A program made the position numbers and the translations under genes. From Ascidia mentula (taxonomy: Eukaryota; Chordata; Ascidiacea; Phlebobranchia; Ascidiidae), in the NCBI GenBank assembly GCA_947561715.1, contig OX387198.1, positions 6,696,001 through 6,760,000 of the forward strand: a stretch of DNA of 64,000 nt, in the 5' to 3' direction. The first letter of the stretch is position 1. Each line of letters opens with the position of its first letter. Shown in pieces: positions 48,817 through 61,629 of the stretch. Below the pieces are notes generated by a model. The model searched no databases. It saw only the letters and a list, made by a program, of their open reading frames with translations, and was not told the DNA's origin.

Positions 48817-48850
48817 TATAAAAGGAGGTGTAACTACGAATCACAAAGCA
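48817..48850 (+). promoter_or_regulatory. TATA-type core promoter without an identified gene
   Basis: tataaaagg at 48817-48825 with tcacaaag at 48841, the right distance for an initiator. The first ATG downstream (48960) opens only a 32-codon ORF (MASRWPGVISFHCV...) of unclear meaning, in a locally GC-rich stretch. It points toward the RHOU-like gene, antisense to it. Confidence 0.3.
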
Positions 48851-49943
48851 AACCCGCAGCAGCTACAGACTATTTTGCGTAATTGCTCTGCTTTCTTTGC
48901 CACATTTACGACTCGTCATAAGCCTGTTATCGCGTCTATTTTACGAGGCCACTGTTACAATGGCGAGCCGTTGGCCTGGCGTGATATCGTTCCATTGTGT
49001 CAGATCGCCGCGGACCTCCCAGAAAGCTGCTCCGCCCCGGAGTGGCATTAAAGCCTGACGAACGACGCAGCCTGCAGCGCAGCCGGGGTAATTAGCCTCC
49101 TGCCGTAGCTTCGCGACCCTTTAAACGCGTTTACGATGCCTTGACGTCTCATCTGCGTCGCTTGTTTCAACCAACTGCGCCCGGTCTTAAACCAACACTG
49201 GTTAATGACGCTCAGGGTCAACTGCGGTTGAGCCACCTGGACGTCGCGGCAACGTCACTGCGATCTGAGCAATTATTCATGACCCGTCGTCCGTCTAGTG
49301 TCCACTCAGAAATTACTTTCTCCATCTTTATTGCATGGTTCAACAACAAACGCGCGATAAACGGCGAACAACAATAATACGGACAGAGGCAGCGCAGAGA
49401 AAAGAAAAAAAGTATTGCCAACAGCATGAACAATAAAACAACTCAGACCGTGGTCGTTTCGTGCCTTCACTAATATTCACTGATTCAACGAAACTGATAA
49501 TTATGCACGGTGATTATCTGCGTCATAACCATCCAAGGGAGGGTATAGTACGTTGTTACAGATTTTAAAGAATAAGTGGGACCTTCAAGGCAACGGTCAT
49601 CAATAGTAGTTGAATGCGCGTTAAGTAATATATTATATTCTTCGGGGCAAAAGCACAGTGCTGCCAGTGAAAGTCCGAAACCAGTTCGGATAGATATAAT
49701 TTTCGAGCTCACGTTTGGTCAACAAACCAATAATAACAAGAGACGCCCGTGTTCGGGTTGTGATTGTTTTGCGCCAAAGTACCCCGCAAACGAATGTGGA
49801 ACCTCACGGAACGTTTCGACGAACTTCCTCAATTCTCTCATAGTCTCTTCCTTCCAACCCGCCACCAATGCTCTTTGGCCCAATGTCCTTCGACCACGTG
49901 ATCACGCGTCACTCCTTTGTGACGTAATCAGGTGTTTTGTGAT

Positions 49944-52900
49944 TCACGCAAAGCAGAAGGCTTTCTTCCACCACACCACCGACTTTCTCTTCATCTCCAA
50001 CGCTTTCCATTGCGTTTGCTCGCGCTTAGCAAGACTCTTTTTTCTCCAGGATCGCTTGCATTTGCGTTCTAGGTGCTCGCGATATTCGAACGCGTCCAAG
50101 ATGGCGGTGTCGAAAACATCTTTGAGATGCTTCTGGGTAAGCGACGAGCACTCGACGTATTTGACCGCGCCGACTTCTTCGGCAAATTGTTGTGCCTCCT
50201 CTTCGCTTACTGGGCGTTCACTAAAGAAAAAAACATTTTTGATCAGATACTGATGCAATTCACATATTTCGTAGCGTGTTCTTTGCAAGGACAGCTGTCC
50301 GGCATATTTCGACCATGTAAGTAGTTGTTAAACACATCAAAACCAATGCTTGGTAAATTTGTTTGTTTACAGAGTCACAAAGTACAAGTCGTCAGCTGAT
50401 AATTACCTGTAGCGAGCAAGATCTACAAGCACATCAACACTGGAACGTGCATCAGTCTTGGTTCCGACCAGTACGACTGGAACTTTAGGAAGATGTTTTC
50501 TTATCTCGGGCAACCACTTGTCGCGTACATTACCCAGCGACGTGGGCCTAATGACGCTGAAGCAGACGAGGACGACGTCAGTACCCGGGTAGCATAGAGG
50601 CCGCATGTTGTCAAACTCGTCCTAAAAAGGCAAAAGAGATCAGGGTTAACGATAAGCGACCAACATCAACATATTTTCGAGTAGTGCGGTTGGCAAAGTG
50701 CTTGCTGGTGCACGTTAGCAAGATGCAGGCGGCCTGATCTGCTGAGGTCCTGACGATGAACGCAACCCTCTGACCTTCGCACGTTAACCATCGACCAACA
50801 TGTCATTAAGTGTTTAAAACAACGCAATCTGTGGTCCTGCGGACCGTCAAACACATGCCGCCGCACGCGCGACTGGATAGTTGAGTGCAGGCTGTTTGTG
50901 TCGGGTCGAAATGTATATGTGTGCCTTCGCGGAATGCGAAGTGTTGTGTTGCGAGACAAACGCTTGACCGACCGCGCAGGGCCCCCGAAACGCGTGGTTT
51001 TTGTGTTGTTAAAAGGGCGCATTTCCTCTGGCTCCGATTTCGAGCTTCTAAATTGAACGACTGGTTCCAGCATTACTCGAGGTATTTCGGGCACACGGCG
51101 TACAAAAACTAGGATACTTGCGGAACCATGCCTGACAGGTTTGTGCACCCTGAGGCTCAGGGCAGGCAGATGCAACACCGTTTAGCAAAGGCTTGTTTAT
51201 TGGTAATCTACAACGCGATGGCCCATCTTGTCTTTCCCTTCAAGCGATAGCCTTATACGGCGGTGAAGTGTGTGTGTTTGGGCGACGGTCTGGGGACTTT
51301 GATGTGGTTCAAGCGCGCCGACACTGACTGTCGTCATAGTCTCTTCGGAATCAATTCAGTTTTTATTCCGCGGCGACTTCCGTCCGTTCGCTTTCATCCC
51401 CGCTCACAACAGGTGTTATGGGTCGCGGTTGACGTATTTCCGCCTTTCCTTTAACCTACCCCTCGCTTCTAACTGACATATAACCTCGCATATCCTGAAA
51501 CGCTGGAGTCTTTTATTCCCGCCACAATTTGCTCGTTTAATAAGCCCCTATTGCAGGCGTAATAACACCCTCCGTCTTTGAACCGTCCACCGGTCAAATC
51601 GCGTCTCTCACACAAAAGCGAGAGTTTCGCGAAATCCCACAATGGCGACCGACGCGGGATGCTCGATTATAGGGCGGTACTGAAGAGATCGAGATGCTAT
51701 CGAGCGCAACAATAGCGGAGAGGGGAACAACACCGTCACACAGGAGGACAATAGGAAACGAGTCAAAGCGAACGGACCCTAGATAAACCAACGATCGCCA
51801 TTCGGCCGAAATCGATTTAGAACATCACAAACAAAGTCGGGCGCCTTCCTGTGATGAAACCGAAGGCCGCCGTAAAAGAAAACATTGCTTCGTATTTCGG
51901 GAAGTGCACACACATATATATATATTAGGACAAAGGCGCAAAGAAACGCCTTACAAAATTTGTCACGTTTTCTCAGCAGCACAGGCTCAAGTCGATCTCG
52001 CCTCACACCGTGTTGACGAACTCATATAGTTGACAAATTTAGTTGGATGCCTGTTTGTTGATCTAGTCCCCTGGCTTCGAAGGGTGCTTAAGACGACAAA
52101 GGCTCGACACACGGCGGCAATGCATCTTGCCTTCCATTGATCTGACTCGCCCATTGTTTCGCTTGTTTGATTTTCAGATCCAGGCGGGAAGTGTTCAACT
52201 ACCGTTCTTATTTACCAAGTAAATATATTGTGTAGGCCTTGCGCGTCAAATTTTGCACCAGGTTGGGTCCGACGGTAAGACGCGTTTTAACTGCTTCTGC
52301 AAAGGGTGTTTGCGCGAGTGATTAGCCGCCGAAGGGGCGCGGTTAGTTCGTGGAGATCAAACGCTTTTCTCGACCACAGGAACCCTTTGCGCTCATGTCG
52401 GCGGAAAACAGTGTTGAAAGGCAAACATAGTTTTTTGGATCCTTGTTGTGCTCCTTTAACCGGTTTTACCGCGTTTACATCTCATCAAGGATCATCAGAA
52501 CAAACGCAACACTAGCTAAAAAATTCCACACCAAACTCGCCGTCGGCGCAGTTTACAGCCGCGGAAATTCGAACGCTCTTAGCGGGAGGCGCATTTCCCC
52601 AATAAGCAGATCGCAGCGGGCGTTTGGGACGCGATTTTCCATTCGCGCAAATCGATCAAGTGCAACAGAACCACAAGATGATCCGTTATTGATTCGACTG
52701 TGCGACGAATCCGCGGTGAAGTTTTCAATATCGGCTTATCTTAAAATCCGCAACCCATGGCCGGCCAACGGAGAAGCGCAACGCGTATTAACAGCACGAC
52801 CCTCAAGTTATTCTCCGCCCTGCTGTTGCCCGAGTTGAAGGTTTGCGTTCAGCTGACAATTCATAACCAGATCTAGCCGCCTTATCAAACCTTATAGAAG

Positions 52901-53338
52901 GTAGGTTAATCCAGCAGCAAAACTTTGACACCTCGCCGCGACTACTAATCACGTTCAATAGATAGTTCTATGGCCTATGGATGCTTACCTGGCCTGCAGT
53001 ATCGCAGATCTGAAGTCTGACTGCTGAGTTGTCGACGTTGACGCGAACTGTAACATAATGTTATGTTTAAAAGACTGGTACAACATACAAATGATTGACC
53101 GTATTGGGGGCAAAGACCCACCTGAATAGTTGTCGAATGCCGTAGGCACATATTCGGTGGGGTATCCGTTTGTTGTGTAGCTGACAACAAGGCTAGTTTT
53201 GCCAACCGCACCGTCGCCCACCAGAACGCATTTTAGCCTCTTCTCTGCTGGCTGCTGCTGGCATTTTTCCTCTGTAGGCACAACGTCGGTAGGAAGGAAA
53301 TCGTTATGTCCGTATCTCGAAGGAGCATCTGGTGCCAT
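49944..53338 (-). CDS. RHOU: Atypical Rho GTPase of the RHOU/RHOV (Wrch/Chp) type
   Basis: Four exons, 53338-53122, 53047-52989, 50621-50407 and 50220-49944, in phase, 255 residues (human RHOU 258). P-loop [10 protein letters not shown] (41-50), switch [16 protein letters not shown] with Gln92 retained, and [11 protein letters not shown]. The base-binding motif is TKTD, then [18 protein letters not shown]. An N-terminal extension of about 33 residues precedes the G domain, as in Wrch proteins. The tail is longer and more basic than in vertebrates and ends [12 protein letters not shown], echoing RHOU WWKKYCCFV, a palmitoylated rather than prenylated end. These GTPases act through PAK on cell shape, adhesion and neural crest or epithelial morphogenesis. 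Intron 2 is 2.4 kb. RHOU versus RHOV cannot be decided, and a single pre-duplication orthologue is likely. Confidence 0.93.
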
Positions 53339-55708
53339 CTTTGAATGCTGTATGTTCTGATATTGATAATCCACGCGCTTACAGGCGCTGTTTCAGATAC
53401 TTCAATCAATTGCACAAAAACGGTATCTGGCAAAACATAAACAACTGATAAATAACACTCACAATTTCAGTATTACAATAAGTATTGTATCTGAACAGTT
53501 GTACTAAACTGTACACACAAACTACTTCTGAATGTTGTACTTTCATTGACACATTTAACAGCCATCCAATTCACACCAGTCCTAGCTCGAAGTCTGCCTT
53601 GCTTCGGCGACTGTCAGTGCTTATGAACGAACACAACTGTCGCCTTTTTCTATCGCCAGCCGCGGGCAACAATGCTCTCCGTACTGTGGAAAACAGTTAC
53701 GCAAGCCCTTTTTTCCACGCGCCGAGAGCTAAGCGCGAATCTTCGCTTCGCGTTTTCGTTCGATTGCTTTGTTTGTTTTTACGCGCGGCCCCACGTCACA
53801 ATGAGGGACGTGGTTCGAAGTTTTAAAAGAAAATAAACCTCGACCGCTCGACGAAGTTCAAGTCCCAATGCTGAAGCTGACGGTTTGTTGATTTTCGCCC
53901 CGTGTGTAAACTTGAAGTTTTGAATCACGCAATTTCCCTGTTTTTGTATTTGGTGAAATGAGTCCTTTTTCGACATTGGATACCGGATGAATTTATTGTT
54001 CATTTAATCCTTTGCACAGCAGTGCTTTCAGCAAACACACTGCAAACTTTTTTTGTTGTTTAAATTTCCCAAATTAAAGACTCTTGTGTCTTCTTTTTAA
54101 AACGTTGCAGCTGGCCAAGTGGTTGTGCAATGCAATCTTCTTACGGTTGACTCAAAACTCATCGTACTGAAAGTATTTTGCTCACCAAACCGCATTAATA
54201 AAAAAAATTGTCAGCATTAAATTAACTAACACATATTGGACTTTGTGCGTGCTCCCTGTAGGCACGATCACCAAAATTTCAAATGCAGTGTCTCCACGGC
54301 GACATCCAACGGTGCGATATCCCGCTAAGCGATTATAAACAATCCTCTCAAAACCAACACTTCACACGACCGAGAACTCCAGCAAGACATAAATTAAATG
54401 ATAGGATTTGTATAGGAATTATCCGAGCGCACGCTGTTTGAGTACATTTCAGTAAACAGATTAGTTCAAAAAAACAAACAACAGCAAAACCGAAATAACC
54501 TCCTATAGGTCCTAATATAGATTACCTTATTGCTGTTGTATCAACAAAGTATCGTTTGACCGCCGTGGCGTAATTCCTTTTCGCATGTGTTTTCATAGCT
54601 CGATTGCCAGTGTTGTTTCGAGGAAAACCATTGTCGGCCTGGAATTGGCACGGCACGGACTGGTAGCCGTTTTGTTTTCCTTCCCGTTTGCGCCGCTGGC
54701 CAGAAAAGGGAAAATAAACAGTCGTCGACATCCCACAATTTCCTGTCGCTGCCTCTTGCCTCGCCATATATGTGAAACACCTTCTATTGGTTGTGTTTTA
54801 TTTTCCCACTTCTCGCCTCGCTTTGTGGTAAAATAAACACGAGCTTTGAAAAACTCGAGTTGACGTGACCTTCCTATGTCCTTTCCTTTGTTACTAAACA
54901 AAAACCCGCTATTTATAAATACACGCATTGTTGTGTGCTTGTACATTAGCCATGCTGAGTTCTTTTCCAGGTAAAGCTTTCATACATTTCATGCAGCCTT
55001 GTGCAGTGACGAATTTTCACAGAGCATGTATTTATCAATCAAAGTCACCGAGGGTTTTAGACCACCCGCAACAGATAGAGCTTGCGAATGCAAATGCTTC
55101 CGGCCTTCTTAGGTTGTCAGGTGACAATCAATCAGTATAACAAAGGCCATCATACAAAAACGCTTTTTTGGCACAAATTTTTGCAAATGCTGTAAAACTG
55201 TATAATTCTTCACATGCACAAAGAGTTATTGATGCTGCTGCATTGCGTCGCCTTCTGTGATGAGTAAAGTCGCCACTGTGGATGTTTTTGCGATGTCGAT
55301 CATGATTTACGTCTAACCTAAGCGCTATACAACCAAAAACATACCCAGCGAGATATTCCGGAACTGGATCGGCAAATCCGATTAGCGAAGTGTGTTTGAC
55401 CGACACTCAAAAACTCGGCAACTTGCAGGTATTTGTGCGGATTTGCCCACAGGCATCCGATTTCCACGAACGCGAAACCGGCCATGACCTTGAAAAATAA
55501 TTCCACGCATAGTTGCAACGCAAACTTCGTATATATTGAAACCCGCATGACATTTAAAAGCCTTATCAGAGATTTTAGTTCTCAGACACTGTATTACAAC
55601 AAAAGGAGGTCAACTAATGCTTACAACCATACCAGCCACGTGTGATTGGTCAACGCAGTAACGCATTGGCTGCTATAATACATCAAGAAAGGCACTTTTC
55701 GAGCGTCT
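53339..55708. other. Intergenic: upstream of the RHOU-like gene
   Basis: 2.4 kb upstream of the RHOU-like start (which is read leftward) up to the tRNA gene. It should contain the RHOU-like promoter. ORFs here look like chance. No TATA box, repeat or RNA gene was identified with confidence. Confidence 0.5.
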
Positions 55709-55780
55709 GCCGCTATAGCTCAGTGGTAGAGCACTGGTCTCGTAAACCAGGGGTCGTGAGTTCAAACCTCACTGGTGGCA
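55709..55780 (+). tRNA. tRNA-Thr-CGT: tRNA-Thr (anticodon CGT)
   Basis: A 72-nt cloverleaf. The acceptor stem GCCGCTA/TGGTGGC pairs with two wobbles and has discriminator A. The D-arm is GCTC/GAGC, and the anticodon arm CTGGT-CTCGTAA-ACCAG has CGT in the loop. The T-arm is GTGAG-TTCAAAC-CTCAC. The A box TAGCTCAGTGG and the B box are intact, there is no intron, and a T6 Pol III terminator follows at 55784-55789. It reads ACG codons. Confidence 0.95.
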
Positions 55781-58700
55781 CTCTTTTTTCCCCGCTTTTC
55801 AAAACGGATATGGTTTAATCACAGGCTTTTACAGTGTTGATTCATTTTTTGTGTTTATTCATTAACCTTAACACCCTTGAAAGCGTTTTTAAAATAAATA
55901 ATAAGTGAGGATACATCAACATTTGTAGACTTTTCATAAATTTTAGTGTTTAGGGCCTACATCATATGTGAGCATGTTAGGCGTTCAACTGCAGAAAATC
56001 TTTTTTTTTACATTCCCAAGGGCTTTCCAATCTTTTTCGCTCGCGAATCTTTGTTGACATTCATCTAATTTTCAGAGATTTATTTGACAGCAATTTAATG
56101 AAACGACTGAAAAACGTCAAAATGTCTCTCGCAGAATCGCACGACCAATTGTATGGGTCGTACAGAGTACACCAATGTAAAACAAAACAGAATGCCCAGC
56201 ATACGTATCTGCAGGCGTAATTTGTAAAATTGTTGAGCTTTGTATTTTGAGAGATATTTGGTCCTAAGCAATACCCTATAAGCAATAGTATTGCATCTTA
56301 AACCGGCGAAGGCAAACTTAATCCATAAGACGATGGATCTCAATGGCAAATCAGGTAACACAACAGATCAGCAATCGTTTGTCCTGCAGCGGTGTGCAGC
56401 CAATACCCAATGGCTTTTTGCCACAATAGGCAGACAAGTGGTACTTCACGCGGCCCGGTTGCAAACTGCTCATTACGAAGTAGTGCACAAGCAATCCGTT
56501 GGCGCCGTTACGAAGCGCAGTTCGTCGCTAATCGGATTTGGAAGGGACGATCAACTTGGTTCTCATGGCTCTAAAACTCGATGTTATCTCTTGACGGCCG
56601 TGCGGCGTTTACCTCGACAGCGATTCCTTCGTGTAAGCTACGATAAAATCGCAAACGGAAAAACACTGCTTGTCGGCTGGAAGTTGATCGATTGTCGAGA
56701 TATAACATTGTTTAAACTCGCGTTTGCAGCCATGTTTGTGTCTCTAACCTCGACGAGATTTTGACCTTGCTTCCGCAACCTCACAGCGTGGTCATTGTTG
56801 AGCCAACTGCGAAAGTGCTGCGTTGGTTTATTTACAGCTTGTGATAGTAAACGAACGGTGACTTGTAACGGTTTAATTGCGGCGGTTACATCACGTTTTG
56901 CGTGAAATAATCGATTATAAACGGAAGTTCAACAAACGGATAGTCACCTTTTAAAATGGCAGTTAAGTGATATTATGGACTATTACAACTAAAAGTATGC
57001 GATTGAAAATTATTTGACTACTTCGCTATATTACTTTATTAAATAACGCAGTAAGTTTGTTTGTCCTTTAGTTTCAGCAACAACATTAACCATTGCGACA
57101 GCTTTACAGTAAAACAAGGTCCTAACGTATGTATTAACTTTAAACTCAAGGTGAAGGTCACTCGTAAAACCCATGTGCGTTTCACGCTACACCAAGCGCA
57201 GGTCATTCCGTTTTGAGAAAACAAAACCGCCAAATGCGCAGGACCATATTTGCCTAACGCATCCCTGCAGTGACGCATTTTCCCCTGACCCCAAGCCGCA
57301 GGGGGCGCAGAAATCTTTGAACATGCCTTGTTTTGCCAACAGAGGGTAGTTGGCGACCCTCGCTTCAACGGAGCGCTAAAAATGTACACCTGTGCGGCGT
57401 GGACGGATTTTGCTTTGGCGTAATGCTGCTCAAAAAAGCGGTGACGCCCGACCACGATACGGTCATTTTATTTTTAATGGACCACACCGTGCGCTACTTA
57501 GAGTTCGATTTTGTTTTTTAGTAGATATCATGTTTCAAGCACAACCACTTTCCAGGATCGTGTCCGTTTAGCTGCCATATTTGCAAGCACAACGTGACAA
57601 CGTATTGTGAGATTATCATCAACGAACTTGAAAGTCTATTGGATTGGCAAAAAAAGCTTTACCAAATTTGCGTTGGACTAACTGAAGAGAAATGGAGGTG
57701 ATATTTTCACGTAAAATTTTGCTTAAAAACATCAAAGTGAAAATAAAAGCAGGCCCCTTCAATGAGGAAGTTACCTAATACGCTATAATACACGCGATCA
57801 CTACTTTTCTACATAACGGTTATATTGGGATTCAAACGCGACTAAAGCTTTTACAAGCGTTTTTGGTAAGAGTCGTCCACGCCACTTCAACCCAATGTTG
57901 TGTAGTCAACGCGAACTTGAATTTGAACAAAAACCGTAGGCAGCGGAGGTCGTTGAGTTGTTATCACGTGCTGAAGGACTCCATGTTTGGCCAGCTCATG
58001 CCCTCCGCTCCCCTTATGTTGATCATGAGCCTTCTTGTCTTAGACAAACTCATACGTAATGCGCAAGTTGCTGAGTCCTATGGTTTTAAACCGCAATACA
58101 GACACGTGATGCCTTGGGTGATGGCGCAACACCCCGGTGAAACGGTTTCAACAACCTTCTCAGGTCAACCAGGGGCGGCTAAGCCTGAACATCCGAGCGG
58201 TGTTTGACTTTTAAATCACGCTGACTTTGTTCGAATCTGGTTGGCTTTGGCTTGTTTACTCAGACCACGGCGTAAAAAGGGCCTTTAATGATGTTTTGCT
58301 GCAAATGTTGTGACGCAATTTGGAGATGTTTACGAAAAAGTAAGATAAGGTTGCGCTTTGGTAATTTCCAAAAAACGTATATTAACTTTCTCCAATAGAT
58401 TTCTTAAATTATCGTTCCAAGTGCGATTGTTTGTTTGAACTTTACAACGTATATTACGCATATATATGTATATATAAATAGTTTACAACAATTATAAAGA
58501 CAGATGACTTATGATTATTCATAACCATTTTGTGATTATCCGTTACTGAGTCTCTGCCAACCATAGAGAATATACAGGTGATTCCAAGAAATCAAACTCT
58601 CAGTTTACAACGTATATTACGTATATATAATATAGTTTTTATGCTGGTCAACAACAGGTGTGCTGACATTGATGCGTCATTATACTTCCATATATGGCTG

Positions 58701-61194
58701 CACACGTGATTTGTTACCAGCATCGTATGAAAAGCTTTGCTGGGCGTCCGGGTTTTGTGGCCACGGCCAAACTGAAAAACAGCCAAGCTTTTTGTCGCCC
58801 ACAAAGTCTTTCACCATGGTAACGCAACGCATCACGTGAGCGTTCGTCCGAAACCGGTTTAAATCCAGACCTCCTCAAAGTGATATACGTCATGTTTGCT
58901 TCGAGATAAAAAACGGATCCCATTCAACGAGATATGGAGAGGGGCGCGATAAGCGATTGCCAAACAACGTAACAAGCTCTTGCGTTTGATTCCTGATGCT
59001 TCTTGTCAAGCGTCCTTGCGCATAACATCGCTTTGATGTTTCAAATACTTTGTCGACTGTGGCATTCAAATTCAAGTTTACCCAACAATTACTGGACCGC
59101 GTTTAAGTGGCGTCAACAACACGCTCGATCACTTTTCGATAGGCGGGTGTTTGATTATTCGAAAGCTCGCGGCCGATACTCGTTCGCCAGGACACGGGGG
59201 TTGCGTCAGAGCGGGCGTTTGTGACGAAACAATTGCCCCGGCGGTACTGTTTGCAGGGGTGTCGGGATTGTGCAGCGTCAATATTTACCTCGGAGAGCTC
59301 GGGTTAGTGAGATCGTTGTTTGTTCGGTGATTTTACGACTTACGGGAAATGTACTTGTTATGTGCTCTTATACATTGTTTATCAGACCTCGTAAATCTGG
59401 AGCTTGTTGGCGCTGAAATTATCACAATATCAAACCTCTGCCATTCTTTATAATTTAAAACAATTGAACGTGGTTTGTGTTACTTCATCTGCTCTCGTTA
59501 TATCACTCAAAATTCAGATTTGTTTATGAATAGGAAAATCATACCATTAGGTTTGTGTAGGTAACGCAAAACATCTAGAAATATTTAAAAAGCAAAAAAA
59601 CAGCGAATCATTCCCGATTTGTCAATTTCAACGAAAAAAACTAATACATATGTCTGACTCCGTAGCAACATTTGTAGCAAAAGACGCAAGGTGGCGCCAA
59701 TGTTCCTTGATAAATATTGCCCCCGCGGACGGGACAGAGCATCGGTTGGTTCCGAATGTCTTTTCCCGGGGAGACAAGCTTCGTGTTGATGATATCACAC
59801 GAAACTCCACTCAAGGCGTGTTGTTATCGGCGAGACTAAGAATAACCATTGGAAACCCCATCGCCATTATTCAAATGAAAACACTCAGAAATCAAATAGA
59901 CGTGCGACGTGCTGTTATAGCCGTTGAGTCGACCTCGGTGGTGTAATCTTTAAACAAACCTAAACTCTTTACGAACTTTCGCACTCCTTCATCATTAATC
60001 TAGACTCGGTGACGGTCTGTACGGATTCATTTGCCAACGTTATGTCGAATTGACGTCGAAAACAACGTTTGTTTGTATTGCCTTGGGAGGAAAAATAATC
60101 TCCGACATTTTATGTTTTTTTACTTATAACCGTTTGTTGAATGACTAACACACAACGTGCGTTTAAACCAAGGCTTTTCGAAGCTGTTTTTTTTTGTATC
60201 ACTGAATATTGACATCGCTAAACCAACAGTTTACATAAGATAAGAAAACTTCCCATGCCCTTAAGAAGATGTTATCATTCCCAACAAGGCGGCTTAAATG
60301 ACTAATATGATATATTAATATAACAGGTTTTATCTCGTGTATTATATTTAGTGCCGAATGAGTAACGTATTAGCGACACAGCATGGCCGCTGTTTTCAAT
60401 ATACATATGTAGTGACTCGTTTGTCATTTGCAACCTTTCAACGAAGGAAAATACGTGTAACAAAATCGAAGCAAACCGCTGGGGGTTAATCCTGACGACA
60501 TTACGAACGTCCGCATACGCATGCGCTGCTGCGATGACCAAGTTTGTCGCAAAATAACTTCTCCTATTTACCAACGCGTCACTTAGTCCTAAGGTTGCGG
60601 CTTTGCTAAGGAAGCAAAGCAGGCTTGTTGCGTCAGAGGAAAACCTGTTCGACAAGAAATGTCATTTGCTTGATATTTTCCAGCAGGTTCTTGACCAATG
60701 AGTGTAGTTTTGTTTCAGCCAACCGTACTTGTGCATTTGTTTAATTTAGTTAAAGTTGCACAGATCATGCTTGTTTTTATATGATGCTTTTAAAGAGTTG
60801 TCCGTATAATATGCACAGTATACTTTTGTGAGAAGTGAGCTTTTCCGATTATTGAATATATCCTTTGTCACCGTTCTCAGTCACAGTTATTGTGGTCAAT
60901 CAGCTTATTCCACGTTACCGTTAAAGCTGAAGCACTTGTTCACAACATGTTGTTCTTTATTGTGCGTCAACTGACAAATACCTGTTTGTGGCCCCAGCGA
61001 AACTTTCCCTAAACTGTCGCAAGTTTCACGACTCCCTTTACACGTAAACAACAAGTTTATTTAACGGTAAGGCGTCACGTCGGTTTGCCTCCGCCCCGAC
61101 CGGATCGCCTGGGGACCTTTTTGGCAAATTCCCCCGTAAATACACACACTTTACTCTGCCGGTAAATAGAACGATGATTCACCAGGCTTCGGGA
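55781..61194. other. Intergenic, no supported gene
   Basis: 5.4 kb downstream of the tRNA. The longest ORF (56291-56764, +) has no family resemblance. A 17-bp sequence, ttacaacgtatattacg, occurs twice (58443 and 58605), each time followed by an AT-rich tatata tract. Nothing else stands out. Confidence 0.5.
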
Positions 61195-61629
61195 CTAATT
61201 GGGCCAAAACGCATTCGAACACCTCTCATTCAAACAAAAACACCTTCCGTCCATCGGCCTGATGCTTCTTCTAGTGATCTGGATTAACGTCATCAGTTTT
61301 ATCTGCGTCTCCAGGGGGGCACGCGGGTCCACAACAGTACTCAGGGGATATTTATCGGGAGGCGGAACCTGTTGACCCCCTTTGGACGCTATGGGAAATG
61401 GGGTAAAACGTTTGAAGGGAGTTGTTTCAATCGAGCGATCTTTAATAAAACTTATTTCCTCCTTGGCATCAAGAGCACTTAAGAGACCTTTTTTGTCTGA
61501 AATTTTTCTGCTATAATTTGAGAAATATTTGAAACGTTTTAAACCCATCATGTTGTTTGGTAAATTATGGGATTTTACAAGTAAACGAATGAAACATGGA
61601 CTCATTATGATGTGCCAGCATGTAAACAT
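61195..61629 (-). CDS. Possible small protein-coding exon, 144 residues
   Basis: An open frame with mixed, non-repetitive composition. It has a basic N-terminal part (LKRFKYFSNYSRKISDKKG) that could be a mitochondrial presequence, and a central PPPDKYPLSTVVDPRAP segment. No family was recognised. There are no clear flanking splice sites, so it is either a single-exon gene, an exon of a longer gene or a chance ORF. Confidence 0.3.
   Translation of the reverse strand: MFTCWHIIMSPCFIRLLVKSHNLPNNMMGLKRFKYFSNYSRKISDKKGLLSALDAKEEISFIKDRSIETTPFKRFTPFPIASKGGQQVPPPDKYPLSTVVDPRAPLETQIKLMTLIQITRRSIRPMDGRCFCLNERCSNAFWPN

Larger units (their letters stand above)
30389..49943. other. Gene-poor region (about 19.5 kb)
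   Basis: No ORF here has family resemblance or a convincing exon chain. It contains two TATA-type core promoters (32035 and 48817), a tRNA-related repeat (33108-33225), a 20-bp tandem array (35951-36010) and a foldback repeat (43936-44175). Full CRE palindromes TGACGTCA occur at 35259, 44907 and 46273. It lies downstream of the RHOU-like gene and of CCDC32, which converge, so it may hold their 3' UTRs and distant regulatory DNA. Small-exon or non-coding genes cannot be excluded. Confidence 0.6.

Noticed and set aside
49576-50253. 225-codon plus-strand ORF
   Set aside because: Its right half is antisense to exon 4 of the RHOU-like gene; it is a shadow ORF.
50666-51178. 170-codon minus-strand ORF inside intron 2 of the RHOU-like gene
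   Set aside because: No family resemblance, low-complexity Arg/His composition and no fit to the gene's splice phases; probably chance in locally GC-rich DNA.
52443-52838. 131-codon plus-strand ORF in the intron of the RHOU-like gene
   Set aside because: Arg/Ser-rich with no domain, opposite strand to the gene; likely chance.
56291-56764. 157-codon plus-strand ORF
   Set aside because: No recognisable motif, no splice context and no promoter; likely chance.
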